From assembly GCA_045540055.1 (NCBI GenBank), contig JAZQGO010000003.1, positions 26,156 through 90,155 on the forward strand: a stretch of DNA of 64,000 nucleotides. Reading direction: 5' to 3'. The position numbers were made by a program, and so were the translations under genes. Source of the stretch: SIG565 sp045540055 (lineage in GTDB: Bacteria > Bacillota > Clostridia > Oscillospirales > Acutalibacteraceae). The notes beneath the pieces were generated by a model, which had not been told where the DNA came from, searched no databases, and saw only the letters and a list, made by a program, of their open reading frames with translations. Shown piece after piece: positions 1 to 9,035 of the stretch (position 1 is its first letter; each line of letters opens with the position of its first letter).

Positions 1-488
1 GATTAGGCAGGGTAGAGATTTGTGAAAACTATGCCCATAGTGCAAAATTTGTTATCGGAATAGGCAACAATAAGATTAGAAAAGAAATTTTTGAAAAATA
101 TAAATTAGAGTATGTAACACTTATTCATCCGTCTGCTGTTATTGCAAAATCTGCTAAGCTTGGCATCGGTGCTGTTGTTTTGGCAGGTGCAATAATAAAT
201 GCCGATGCCAAAATCGGTGAACAGTCCATTATCAATACAGGAGCCGTTGTAGAACACGACTGCGTAATCGGCGAGTTTACAATGGTGGCGCCTAGGGCGA
301 CAGTTTGCGGTTTTTCAAAAATAGGTAATAGCTGCTGGATAGGCGCCGGCAGTGTTGTGAACAACGTTATTTCGGTTTGTGATAATGTTATTGTCGGCTC
401 AGGCGCAGTTATAATAGCAGATATTCACGACGCGGACACCTATGTAGGTGTTCCTGCGAAAAAGATTAAAAGCGGTGAAAAACAATGA
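1..488 (+). CDS. PglD/NeuD-type sugar acetyltransferase, 5' truncated by window edge
   Basis: The frame is open from base 3 and no start is visible, so the gene begins left of the window; 161 residues can be read. They show the end of an N-terminal nucleotide-sugar-binding domain (VIGIGNNKIRKEIF) and then a left-handed beta-helix of hexapeptide repeats (GAVVLAGA, NTGAVVEHDC, GAGSVVNN, GSGAVI). The EHDC segment carries the His that serves as catalytic base in the PglD family. Such enzymes transfer acetyl groups from acetyl-CoA to amino groups of UDP-sugars, or act as sialic acid O-acetyltransferases (NeuD). It overlaps the next glycosyltransferase by 4 bp, so it belongs to the polysaccharide operon. 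In many loci a PglC-like initiating transferase lies immediately upstream; that would be off the edge here. The substrate is unknown. Confidence 0.85.
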   Translation, partial: LGRVEICENYAHSAKFVIGIGNNKIRKEIFEKYKLEYVTLIHPSAVIAKSAKLGIGAVVLAGAIINADAKIGEQSIINTGAVVEHDCVIGEFTMVAPRATVCGFSKIGNSCWIGAGSVVNNVISVCDNVIVGSGAVIIADIHDADTYVGVPAKKIKSGEKQ

Positions 489-1633
489 AAATCTGTTTTG
501 TAACAACCGTTTCCACTACACTGAGGGCTTTTGTTACTGCTCAAGCTGAATATATAAACAAAAAACATCCCGACTGGCAAATTTCATTTATATGTGATAA
601 TGATTTAGGTTTCGCCGGGGAGCTTCCCAAATATATAAATTATATTCCTGTCTGTATGAGCCGTGGTGTAGATGTAAAGGGAATTAAAACGATATTTTTA
701 CTAGCTAAGATATTCAAAAAAGAGAAATACGACATGATTGTTTATGCTACACCTAACGCGGCGCTATATTCGTCCTTTGCGGGCAAACTGGCAGGCATTA
801 AGAGAAGAGTATACTGTCAATGGGGTATTCGTTATGTAGGCTTTTCGGGAGTTGCGCGCTTTATATTTAAGACTTTAGAAAAAATTATTTGTGCCTTGTC
901 CACAAATATTAATGCTGTAAGCATCAAAAACCGCGATTTTGCCATAAATGAAAAACTTTATAAAGCAAAAAAAGCAACGGTCGTAGGCAACGGAGGCACA
1001 ATAGGTGTAGATTTAACAGAGTATGATATAGCCAAAAGGGAAGAATGGCGAAAGCAAAAACGTAAAGAGGTAGGAATTAGCGACGAATTTGTTTTCGGCT
1101 TTGTTGGCAGATTGAGTCGCGATAAGGGCGTTGCCGAGCTTCTCGGTACAACCAAAGAGCTTTCAAAAAAAGCAAAAATAAAGCTTTTATGTGTTGGAGA
1201 GAATGAATTGTCGGACAACGCTATTACCGACCAGATTAAAGATTGGATAAAAAGCAGCGGTGTTGTGATTTTTACAGGTCAAAAAACGCACGACGAGGTT
1301 AAAAAATATTATGCTGCGATGGATGCGTATGTACATCCTACCTATCGCGAGGGCTTTGGAATGGTTTTACAGGAAGCGGCGGCGATGCAGTGTCCGGTTA
1401 TTACTACAAATATTCCCGGTGCGTCGGAGGTCTTGCCTGAGAGCGAGGCATGCATCCTTGCAGAACCACGCGACACAGAAACGCTTAAAAACGCAATGCA
1501 GACCTTGGCGTTTAACGAGGCGCTTTGCAAAGAAATCGGCAATAGGGCAAGAGCCTATGTTGAAGAAAAATATGAAAGAAGCTTAATGTTGGACAACCAA
1601 CTTAAGCGATATGAAGAATTGCTGGGAGTGTGA
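485..1633 (+). CDS. GT-4 family glycosyltransferase
   Basis: This 382-residue protein has the two-Rossmann (GT-B) layout of family 4 retaining glycosyltransferases. The C-terminal half starts with the typical FGFVGRLSRDKGV strand and contains the EX7E motif in REGFGMVLQEAA near residues 288-296, which contacts the nucleotide-sugar donor, followed by AMQCPVITTNIPGASE. There is no signal peptide or membrane segment, so it should act on the cytoplasmic face on a lipid-linked glycan. ATG start overlaps the preceding stop (ATGA), indicating translational coupling. Donor and linkage cannot be deduced. Confidence 0.9.
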   Translation: MKICFVTTVSTTLRAFVTAQAEYINKKHPDWQISFICDNDLGFAGELPKYINYIPVCMSRGVDVKGIKTIFLLAKIFKKEKYDMIVYATPNAALYSSFAGKLAGIKRRVYCQWGIRYVGFSGVARFIFKTLEKIICALSTNINAVSIKNRDFAINEKLYKAKKATVVGNGGTIGVDLTEYDIAKREEWRKQKRKEVGISDEFVFGFVGRLSRDKGVAELLGTTKELSKKAKIKLLCVGENELSDNAITDQIKDWIKSSGVVIFTGQKTHDEVKKYYAAMDAYVHPTYREGFGMVLQEAAAMQCPVITTNIPGASEVLPESEACILAEPRDTETLKNAMQTLAFNEALCKEIGNRARAYVEEKYERSLMLDNQLKRYEELLGV

Positions 1634-1638
1634 AACAA

Positions 1639-2448
1639 ATGATGAAACTAATGCTTCTCACCGGTGACCCTGAATTCGCCAAAAAGGCAGAGGACTGTGG
1701 AGTTGACCGAATATTTCTTGATTTGGAATACATAAATAAAGCAGACAGGCAAAAAGGTCGCAATACATTTATCACCCAAAACACAGTGGATGATGTTAAG
1801 CCGCTGCGCGAGGTTATAAAAAGGTCGGAATTATTGGTTAGAGTAAACCCTATAAACCCGCTGTCAAAAGAGGAAATTGATGCTGTGTGTAATGCGGGGG
1901 CAGATTTAATTATGCTACCGATGGTCTACGATGCCGAAGATGTTAAGACATTTATCGAACTTGTCGGCGGCAGAGCCAAAACTGTACCGATGATAGAAAC
2001 AACCCAAGCAATGTCAAGAATTGATGACATACTTGAAATTGACGGTGTTTACGAGTTATATATAGGACTTAACGACCTGCATATCGGTCTTGGACTTTCC
2101 TTTATGTTTGAGATTTTAAGCGGCGGTCTGCTTGATTATATGGCGCAAAAAATTAAGGCCAAGGGCATACCATTCGGTTTTGGCGGTATGGGTAAAATCG
2201 GCGAGGGTATGTTGCCTGCCGATAAAATCCTTGCCGAGCATTATCGCCTTGGTTCGTCTAGTGTTATTTTATCTCGCACGTTTAGAAATGAAGTGGACGC
2301 GGAGGGCAAGCCTCAGCTCGACTTAGCAAAGGAAATAGCAAAAATCAGAACCGAAGAAGAAAAAATATTAAAATGGGGTCAGGCAGAATTCGACCAGAAC
2401 AATAAAAATGTAAAAAAGATAGTAAGTAAAATTGTTTATGGAGGTTAA
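1639..2448 (+). CDS. HpcH/HpaI-type aldolase
   Basis: A 269-residue class II (metal-dependent) aldolase of the HpcH/HpaI/citrate lyase beta family. Visible marks are GVDRIFLDLE near the N-terminus, a metal-ligand Glu in MIETTQAMSRIDDI near residue 118, and GLNDLHIGLG near residue 145 with the second acidic ligand. Family members cleave or form 4-hydroxy-2-oxo acids with pyruvate or oxaloacetate. It lies in the middle of glycosyltransferase genes and is followed at once by a 2-hydroxyacid dehydrogenase homologue, so I infer a role in making a small acid or sugar-like substituent rather than aromatic catabolism. ATG 1639 has a GGGAG box at 1624-1628; GTG 1630 and ATG 1642 are alternatives. Confidence 0.8.
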   Translation: MMKLMLLTGDPEFAKKAEDCGVDRIFLDLEYINKADRQKGRNTFITQNTVDDVKPLREVIKRSELLVRVNPINPLSKEEIDAVCNAGADLIMLPMVYDAEDVKTFIELVGGRAKTVPMIETTQAMSRIDDILEIDGVYELYIGLNDLHIGLGLSFMFEILSGGLLDYMAQKIKAKGIPFGFGGMGKIGEGMLPADKILAEHYRLGSSSVILSRTFRNEVDAEGKPQLDLAKEIAKIRTEEEKILKWGQAEFDQNNKNVKKIVSKIVYGG

Positions 2449-2449
2449 A

Positions 2450-3376
2450 ATGACAGTACTCCTGGATAAGAAGTTTAATATAGAGTCAGCAAAAGGTGTT
2501 AATATTATAAAAATTTCTACACCTAAGGATTTAGAGAAATATGAAAACAGCGAGGTTGTTGCAATTTGCGGAAGCAGAGCAATGGCTATTGCGGCTGATA
2601 AATTAAATTTTCCAAACTTGAAAATAGTACAACTGACAAGTGCAGGATTTGATGGAGTTCCGATTGAGAGCTATGCAAATAAAGGAATAAAGGTAGCTAA
2701 CGCCGGTGCTGTTTATAGTATACCGATAGCAGAAACGGTGGTTTTTGGCATTTTACAAATCGCTAAAAAAATCCGTAAAAACCCTAACAATCGCCATTTT
2801 AAACTGGTGCGGAGATATAATACAATTACAGAGCTTGCGGGTAAAAAAATTCTCATAATGGGCGCTGGGAATATTGGTAGTGCTGTGGCGGACAGGCTAA
2901 CGGGTTTTGAGGTTGTTATAGATGCGTATGACCCTTTCTGCCGCGAAAAACCGCAGTACAAAAAAATATTGCGAACAAAGGACGAACTCAAAAAAAATCT
3001 TAATCAATATGATTATATTGTTTCAACAATGCCCGATAATGAACAAACCCGGGGTTTTATTAACGGCGAATTGTTTAGCTGCATGAAAAAGACGGCGGTA
3101 ATTGTTAATGTGGGCAGAAAAACTGTATTTAATCAAAACGATTTTTATTTTGCACTAAAAAATAAAGTTATTGGAGGTGCGGTGCTTGATATGTTTGAAA
3201 AGCTCCCCAACCCAATAACAAATAAGTTTAGAAGGCTAAGAAATGTTATTGTATGGCCGGGGATTTCGGCAATATCAAGGGAATTAAATTTGCGCCTAAT
3301 CCAGCACATTACGGCAAATGTTAATGCGATTTTGGAGGGCGGACAGATTAAAAGTATTATTAATGGGGTGAAATAA
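2450..3376 (+). CDS. D-isomer-specific 2-hydroxyacid dehydrogenase homologue lacking the catalytic Glu and His
   Basis: 308 residues with the D-2-hydroxyacid dehydrogenase fold: substrate-domain motif LTSAGFDGVPIESYANKGI, then NAD-binding GAGNIGSAVADRL near residues 136-150, and NVGRKTVFNQNDF, which keeps the substrate-binding Arg. Normal members have Glu in a DVFxxEP segment and His in TPH near the C-terminus. Here those places read DMFEKLP (Leu252) and VWPGIS (Gly271), so both members of the Glu-His relay seem absent. The protein may be non-catalytic, bind a product, or use other chemistry. ATG 2450 is chosen because GGAGG lies at 2440-2444 with ideal spacing; a TTG at 2432 has no such site. 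It overlaps nothing but starts 1 bp after the aldolase stop. Confidence 0.8.
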   Translation: MTVLLDKKFNIESAKGVNIIKISTPKDLEKYENSEVVAICGSRAMAIAADKLNFPNLKIVQLTSAGFDGVPIESYANKGIKVANAGAVYSIPIAETVVFGILQIAKKIRKNPNNRHFKLVRRYNTITELAGKKILIMGAGNIGSAVADRLTGFEVVIDAYDPFCREKPQYKKILRTKDELKKNLNQYDYIVSTMPDNEQTRGFINGELFSCMKKTAVIVNVGRKTVFNQNDFYFALKNKVIGGAVLDMFEKLPNPITNKFRRLRNVIVWPGISAISRELNLRLIQHITANVNAILEGGQIKSIINGVK

Positions 3377-3377
3377 T

Positions 3378-4349
3378 ATGTTTTTCAGCGTCATTGTTCC
3401 GGTTTATAACGTGGAAAAATACTTAAAGCAGTGTGTAGATAGTATTTTATCCCAAACCTTTGCTGATTTTGAACTGATTTTGGCCGACGATGGTTCAAAT
3501 GATTCCAGCGGCGCAATTTGTGATGAATATGCAATGACAGACAAACGTGTGAAGGTAATACACAAGAAAAACGGCGGACTCTCGGATGCAAGGAATGTTG
3601 GAACTAAAGCAGCAACAGGAAAATATATTGTTTATGTAGATAGCGACGACTATATTTCATCGAGTGATTTTCTCAATGAAATATACACAAAAGCGCAAAT
3701 GGAACCGGATATTATTTGCTATAAATTCAAAAAATATTTCGAAAAAACTGACGAGTTTTCAGAATGCAAATTCAATTTATCTGAAATTGAAAATTATAAC
3801 ACTATGTGGGAGAGGGTTTTATATTTAGTAAAGCAGGATGCATTTTATTGTTCAGCATGGACAAAAGCCATCCGCACTTCATTGGTTAAGGATAATGAAA
3901 TTTACTTTGAAAAAGGGTTGCTTGGCGAGGACCAGGAATGGTATTATAGAGTTTTGCTTTGCGCTAAAAGTATTACAGGCATAGATAAAGACTTTATAGT
4001 TTACAGACAAAGAGAGAATTCTATTACAGCAACAGCAAAAATAATAAATCTTGACGACTGTATGTATTTGTTAAAAAAATGGGAAAAGGGTATCGAGGGT
4101 GCCGATATTTCACAAGAATATAAAAATGCATTGTTAAATTCTTTGGCAAAGCTTTATTGCAACATGCTGGTGTTGTATACAACAATAGAGGATAAGAATA
4201 AGAAGAAACACTTAGAAGATGTTAAAAAGCTGGCGACTTTGTTGAAATACAACAGCAACCCAAGGACGAAAATATTTAGTAAAATCCACAGGGCATTTGG
4301 ATTTAATATAATGATGTTTGCTCTTAAGATTATTTGTAAAACAAGGTGA
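3378..4349 (+). CDS. GT-2 family glycosyltransferase
   Basis: This 323-residue protein starts with the GT-A signature FFSVIVPVYNVEKYLKQCVD and continues with LILADDGSNDSSG and the VYVDSDDY segment, whose DxD binds the metal and nucleotide-sugar. GEDQEWYYR near residue 183 matches the acidic catalytic-base region of family 2 inverting enzymes. No strong membrane anchor is visible. It begins 1 bp after the preceding stop and ends overlapping the next gene, in the same operon. Donor and acceptor are unknown. Confidence 0.9.
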   Translation: MFFSVIVPVYNVEKYLKQCVDSILSQTFADFELILADDGSNDSSGAICDEYAMTDKRVKVIHKKNGGLSDARNVGTKAATGKYIVYVDSDDYISSSDFLNEIYTKAQMEPDIICYKFKKYFEKTDEFSECKFNLSEIENYNTMWERVLYLVKQDAFYCSAWTKAIRTSLVKDNEIYFEKGLLGEDQEWYYRVLLCAKSITGIDKDFIVYRQRENSITATAKIINLDDCMYLLKKWEKGIEGADISQEYKNALLNSLAKLYCNMLVLYTTIEDKNKKKHLEDVKKLATLLKYNSNPRTKIFSKIHRAFGFNIMMFALKIICKTR

Positions 4350-4354
4350 AGGAA

Positions 4355-5656
4355 ATGCAGAAAAGCAATTTGCCTAAAGTATTAGTGGTATCAACTAATG
4401 CGTGGCGAGATAATACGGGCATAAACACACTGATACAGTTTTTTAAGTGTTGGGATAAAGAAAGAATTGCGCAGATTTATACCAAGTCAACACTTCCTAA
4501 GACAGAGATTTGTGATAAATTTTTCAGAATTTCTGAAAACGCTTTGTTAAAGAGTATATTTAAACGGAAAGAGGTTGTCGGAACGGTTGTTCAAAACGCA
4601 ACCGACGCAACTTTTGATGACAAAGCAACTTTGGCAGAGCAAAAGCTTTATTCTCACGGAGGAAAAAAACTAAGCGGGTTATTAAGCCTGTGCCGAGAAA
4701 TAGTTTGGAGCATGGGGAAATGGAAATCAAAAGAGCTTGATGAGTTCGTTAGGGATTTTGATCCGGATGTTATTTTTATACCGATTTATCCCACTATTTA
4801 TATGGGAAGAATACAGGAATACATAATTAAGAAAACCGGTAAACCTGTGGTTTCCTATCTCGCAGATGACAATTATACTTTTAAAACGGTGAAAAAAGAC
4901 CCCGTCTCCTTAATTTTAAGAAGCGCCTTACGAAAGCATGTTAAGTTTATTGTAGATAACAGCAAAAAATTACTGGTTATTGCACCAAAGCAAAAAGAGG
5001 AATATGATCGCGTCTTTGGTGTAGATAGTGAGATTTTAACAAAAGGAATTGACTTTTCACAAATACCTTTTGAAGCAAAGGCGCTCAATAAACCCATCAA
5101 AATGGTATACACAGGAAAACTTATAATAGGTAGATGGCTTTCGCTTGCCGCCATAGCGGATACACTTGAAATGGTTAATAAGGGCGGCATAAAGGCCGAA
5201 CTTGATATTTATACAACCGACACTCTAACGGCAGAGCAGACAAAAGCGCTTAATCGAGGCGGGTGCGCAGTAAAGGGTGCATTAAAGCTTGATGAGGTGC
5301 AAGAAGTTCAAAAAAACGCGGATATTTTGGTGTTTGTTGAGAGCCTTGAAAACAAATATAAACATATTGCTCGCCTTTCGTTTTCTACAAAGATTACCGA
5401 CTATCTCAAAAACGGCAAATGTATTTTTGCTATAGGAGATAGTGATATTGCACCAATAGATTATTTTAATAGATATGATTCGGCTATTACAGCGACTTCC
5501 TATGAGGAAATAGAAACAAAGCTTAAATGGTTGATTGAAAACCCCGAAAAAATTTCCGAATATAGTAAAAGAGCGTATGATTGTGGCAAAGAACATCACG
5601 ATACGTCCATTATGGATAAGGTTTTGATAAATACCATAAATGATGCTATGAAATAA
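4355..5656 (+). CDS. Probable GT-B fold glycosyltransferase
   Basis: This 433-residue protein (from ATG 4355) has two Rossmann-like halves. The N-terminal part starts KVLVVSTNAWRDNTGINTL and has DPDVIFIPIYPTIYMG. The C-terminal part has KMVYTGKLIIGRWLSLAAIAD and DILVFVESLENKYKHIARLSFSTK, which resembles a donor-binding site with a weak EX7E-like pattern, then KITDYLKNGKCIFAIG. This is typical of family 1/4 enzymes from capsule loci, but I cannot assign a subfamily. The start is uncertain: AGGTG at 4345-4349 suits ATG 4355, while GTG 4346 would overlap the previous stop. Confidence 0.75.
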   Translation: MQKSNLPKVLVVSTNAWRDNTGINTLIQFFKCWDKERIAQIYTKSTLPKTEICDKFFRISENALLKSIFKRKEVVGTVVQNATDATFDDKATLAEQKLYSHGGKKLSGLLSLCREIVWSMGKWKSKELDEFVRDFDPDVIFIPIYPTIYMGRIQEYIIKKTGKPVVSYLADDNYTFKTVKKDPVSLILRSALRKHVKFIVDNSKKLLVIAPKQKEEYDRVFGVDSEILTKGIDFSQIPFEAKALNKPIKMVYTGKLIIGRWLSLAAIADTLEMVNKGGIKAELDIYTTDTLTAEQTKALNRGGCAVKGALKLDEVQEVQKNADILVFVESLENKYKHIARLSFSTKITDYLKNGKCIFAIGDSDIAPIDYFNRYDSAITATSYEEIETKLKWLIENPEKISEYSKRAYDCGKEHHDTSIMDKVLINTINDAMK

Positions 5657-5675
5657 AGACAACGGAGAAAAGAAA

Positions 5676-6737
5676 ATGGAAAAAACGATTTCATTACAGC
5701 GAAAAAACTATTGGTCGTTGGATGTTGCAAAGTTTATTTGTGCTCTGCTAATAATTTCAGCGCATTTTGCTACAGAGTGGGGCAAGTTTCCTACATTTAT
5801 AGATTATGGCTTTTCGATATACGTAATAGCAGTACCGTTCTTTTTTTCTTGTAGCGCGTTTCTCTTTTTCAAAAAGTGGTTACCACTGGATAAGAAGTCG
5901 CGAAGGGAATATTTAATCAATTACCAAAAAAGAATTTGGATAATGTATGGTTGTTGGACGGCGGTATATTTCCCGTTTTTAGTGGTAGGTTGGATAAAAG
6001 ACGGTGTATTTGGGCTAGCCAAGTTTTTAGATTGGCTTCATATGGCAATTGTTTTTCAGACCTATGCTACAATTTGGTTTTTGCCTGCATTGGCTGTGGG
6101 AATAGCAGTAACTTGTCTGCTTGTATCTCGCCTTTCCAAAAAGACGATTGCGGTAATAGCGGCTGTTTTGTATGTTTTTGGTATGCTGGGATACACATAT
6201 AAGTTTTTAATAGACGGTACGGTTTTAGGTGCAATAATGGATTTTTACTTGATTGTGTTTAAAACAAGCCGCAACGGCCTTTTTAATGCGGTTCCATTTA
6301 TATTTATCGGGTTTCTTTTTGCTGATAAGCAAATTACTCCTAACCGCAAGGTGTTTTTGCAAGACGCAGGGCTGTCTGTTATATCGCTTACATTTGTTGC
6401 TACCGAAAGTTTTTTACTAAAAATCAAATTCGGAGTTACCGGTATGGATATCGGCATTTTTCTGGTTCCTTTCACATACTTCTTCATAAAAATGCTTTTA
6501 AATTTGGAATTAAAGGAAAATAAACTGTGGCTATGGTGCAGAAAACTCAGTTTATTAATGTTTGTGTCACAGCGATTGTTTTTAACAGCTCTACCGCTTT
6601 TACTACCGACACTTTTTGGACTATTGTACAGCAATAGTTATATAGGATTACTAATTGTATTGTTCTTAATTATTGCTTTTTCGATTTTATTTATAAAATT
6701 TAGCGAAAAAGTTAAGGTGTTAAAAATATTTATATAG
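5676..6737 (+). CDS. Membrane acyltransferase, family 3
   Basis: 353 residues with about ten hydrophobic helices and the N-terminal signature of acyltransferase family 3 (SLDVAKFICALLIISAHFA), in which a His of the first helix takes part in catalysis. Family members carry acetyl or other short acyl groups across the membrane and O-acylate surface sugars (OafA/WecH-like). Position inside the glycosyltransferase cluster supports modification of the repeat unit or polymer. A second member of the family lies at 20181-21311. Confidence 0.85.
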   Translation: MEKTISLQRKNYWSLDVAKFICALLIISAHFATEWGKFPTFIDYGFSIYVIAVPFFFSCSAFLFFKKWLPLDKKSRREYLINYQKRIWIMYGCWTAVYFPFLVVGWIKDGVFGLAKFLDWLHMAIVFQTYATIWFLPALAVGIAVTCLLVSRLSKKTIAVIAAVLYVFGMLGYTYKFLIDGTVLGAIMDFYLIVFKTSRNGLFNAVPFIFIGFLFADKQITPNRKVFLQDAGLSVISLTFVATESFLLKIKFGVTGMDIGIFLVPFTYFFIKMLLNLELKENKLWLWCRKLSLLMFVSQRLFLTALPLLLPTLFGLLYSNSYIGLLIVLFLIIAFSILFIKFSEKVKVLKIFI

Positions 6738-6746
6738 GTGTTTTTA

Positions 6747-7958
6747 ATGAAAGTATTGCAGGTAAATGCTATTTATGGTTCTGGTAGCACAGGTGTTATT
6801 GTTGAGGACATACATAAATTATGTTTGGAAAGCGGTATAACTTCATACGTTGCATATTCTAACTCTAATTATCCTGACAAACAAATAACAAACGGATATA
6901 AAATAGGTGGGGTAATAGATAAAAAATTGCACGCTTTACTTTCTCGAATCAACGGAAAGCAGGCATATTTTTCTTGCGCATCTACACAAAAGTTTTTAAA
7001 CTATATTGTAAAAATAAAACCAGATGTAGTTATTCTTCATAATCTGCACAGTAATTTTATCAATCTGAATATGTTGCTGAAATTTTTGTCAAAAAGAAAC
7101 ATTAAAACAATTATATTTTTACATGATTGTTGGTTTTACACGGGTGGCTGTTTTCATTACACATCTGTAGGGTGTAGCAAATGGCAAAAAAATTGTGGCA
7201 AGTGTCCTAAAAAGCATGCTGACACCCCCGCATATTTTCTCGATAGCTCTGCCAAAATTTTAAAGCAGCGAAAACAGTATATAGAAAAAATCACTAACCT
7301 ATCGGTAATAGGTGTGTCAGAGTGGATTACAAAAGAGGCAGAGAAATCGTTTTTAAATGGCAAAAAAACAACTATATATAATGGTGTTGACACAGAGGTA
7401 TTTAAATTTACGGCATCTAACTTTAAAAGAAAATATGGTTTGGAAAATAAAACTGTTGTTTTAGGACCCGCGACAAAATGGTTACAACAAATAAACAAGA
7501 GAGTTTTTGAAGAGGTAGTAAATGGTTTGCCGGAAGACTGTGTAATGGTGATTTTAGGGTGCAACAAAAAGCAAGCAAAAGCATTGCCGAAGGGTGTTTT
7601 GGCTCTGCCATATATAAATAATCGCAACGAATTATGTAAAGTATATTCTGCAGCAGATGTATTTGTTAATTGTACAAGGGAGGATTCCCTTTCGTTAATA
7701 AATGTTGAGGTGCAATCTTGCGGAACTCCTGTTATAACATTCGGAAATACAGGAGCAAATGAAACGGTAAATAATATTTCTAGTTTTACTGTTGAAACCG
7801 GAAATGCCCAAGAGATGCTCGACAAAATAAAACATATAAAAGAAGTTGGGAAAGAAGCTTTTTCCAAAGAAAACAGAAAATGGGTAGAGGCAAAATTTTG
7901 TAAACACAAAAATTACAGTAAGTTAATAAAGGAAATAGAAGAGATTTTCAAAATGTAG
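6747..7958 (+). CDS. GT-4 family glycosyltransferase
   Basis: 403 residues with GT-B layout. The start MKVLQVNAIYGSGSTGVIVEDI is the classical glycine-rich N-terminal motif of family 4 enzymes. IIFLHDCWFYTGGCFHYTSVGC and the Cys-rich segment KNCGKCPKK (about residues 140-155) are typical of a WcaC/WcaL-like colanic-acid-type subgroup. The donor site is in CTREDSLSLINVEVQSCGTPVITF. ATG 6747 is preferred over GTG 6738 because it begins the conserved motif. Probably cytoplasmic and membrane-peripheral. Confidence 0.88.
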   Translation: MKVLQVNAIYGSGSTGVIVEDIHKLCLESGITSYVAYSNSNYPDKQITNGYKIGGVIDKKLHALLSRINGKQAYFSCASTQKFLNYIVKIKPDVVILHNLHSNFINLNMLLKFLSKRNIKTIIFLHDCWFYTGGCFHYTSVGCSKWQKNCGKCPKKHADTPAYFLDSSAKILKQRKQYIEKITNLSVIGVSEWITKEAEKSFLNGKKTTIYNGVDTEVFKFTASNFKRKYGLENKTVVLGPATKWLQQINKRVFEEVVNGLPEDCVMVILGCNKKQAKALPKGVLALPYINNRNELCKVYSAADVFVNCTREDSLSLINVEVQSCGTPVITFGNTGANETVNNISSFTVETGNAQEMLDKIKHIKEVGKEAFSKENRKWVEAKFCKHKNYSKLIKEIEEIFKM

Positions 7959-7995
7959 GTAGATTATAAATTTATACCCAGAAGGAGGAGTTATA

Positions 7996-9003
7996 TTGTT
8001 TCTTTCAATTATTATACCCGTATACAATTTAGAAGAGTACATTGAAGATTGCATAGAAAGCTGTTTGAATCAGAGTTTTGAAGATTACGAGATAATATGT
8101 GTAAATGACGGTTCAAAGGACAATTCGGCGGCTATATTAGATGCCTATTCTCAAAAACACCCTAAAAAAATTAAGGTTATTCACAAGCCTAACGGAGGGG
8201 TGAGTTCAGCTAGAAACAAAGGATTGGAAATGGCAACAGGAAAGTGGCTTTGGTTTGTGGACGGCGATGATTATATAGCGAAAAATTGCATACCAGTATT
8301 CGCCAAAAACGTTTTAGATGATGACGATTTTGTCCTACTTGATTTAGACAAGGGTAAGAAAATCGACCTTCCAGAGCTGACAGATTCGGCGCTTAAAAGC
8401 GTAAAAATAGACTACAATAACGTCTTTACAACAAACCCTACAAACAGTTATGCAGGCGGGGCATCCGTTCATTGGTTTAAAAAAGAAATTATAAAACAAA
8501 ATAATATTTGTTTTGATGAGCAAATGCGATATAGTGAAGATGTTAAATTTATTTTCCAATACAAATTAGTTGCAAAAAATGGTGGACGCCTTTTCGATAA
8601 TATAGTTTATTTTTATAGAGAGCACGCCGGTTCGGCTATGCATTCGGTCGATTATGAGCAGCAAATAAAGTGCATGAAAATATTAACGGAACTATACCAT
8701 AATGCAATGTTAAACAATCCACAGCAAAAAGAAGTGTTTTTGCGTAGAAGAATTGATGCTGTGGAAGTAATACAGTTCAATTTGTTATACAAGATAAGGG
8801 ATTACAAAAGGACCCTGGCCCAATTGGAAGAGTGGGAAAAAGCGGGAATATATCCTTACAAGGTCCCTAAAATTCGTAAGGATAAAAGAAAAAAAGCAAA
8901 AAGAAAAATTAAAGTAATTATAATCGATTTCATTAAATTAACCTTTACCAACAAACGCCTTTACCTTTTGCTTTGTAAACTTTTTCAAGATAAAAACACT
9001 TAA
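7996..9003 (+). CDS. GT-2 family glycosyltransferase
   Basis: 335 residues beginning FLSIIIPVYNLEEYIEDCIE, then IICVNDGSKDNSAAIL and WFVDGDDYI with the DxD metal site; YSEDVKFIFQYK near residue 178 is the acidic catalytic-base region. The C-terminal 40 residues are strongly basic (KIRKDKRKKAKRKIK) followed by a hydrophobic stretch, suggesting contact with the membrane surface. The start is TTG 7996, fixed by a strong GGAGGAG site at 7984-7990. It is the second GT-2 enzyme in the cluster. Confidence 0.9.
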   Translation: MFLSIIIPVYNLEEYIEDCIESCLNQSFEDYEIICVNDGSKDNSAAILDAYSQKHPKKIKVIHKPNGGVSSARNKGLEMATGKWLWFVDGDDYIAKNCIPVFAKNVLDDDDFVLLDLDKGKKIDLPELTDSALKSVKIDYNNVFTTNPTNSYAGGASVHWFKKEIIKQNNICFDEQMRYSEDVKFIFQYKLVAKNGGRLFDNIVYFYREHAGSAMHSVDYEQQIKCMKILTELYHNAMLNNPQQKEVFLRRRIDAVEVIQFNLLYKIRDYKRTLAQLEEWEKAGIYPYKVPKIRKDKRKKAKRKIKVIIIDFIKLTFTNKRLYLLLCKLFQDKNT

Positions 9004-9035
9004 TATTTTTAAATTAGAGCGGAGAAAAAATATAG

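Noticed and set aside
7157..7909. A 250-residue open frame on the minus strand
   Set aside because: It is fully antisense to a well-supported GT-4 gene, has no ribosome site and its translation has no domain-like pattern.
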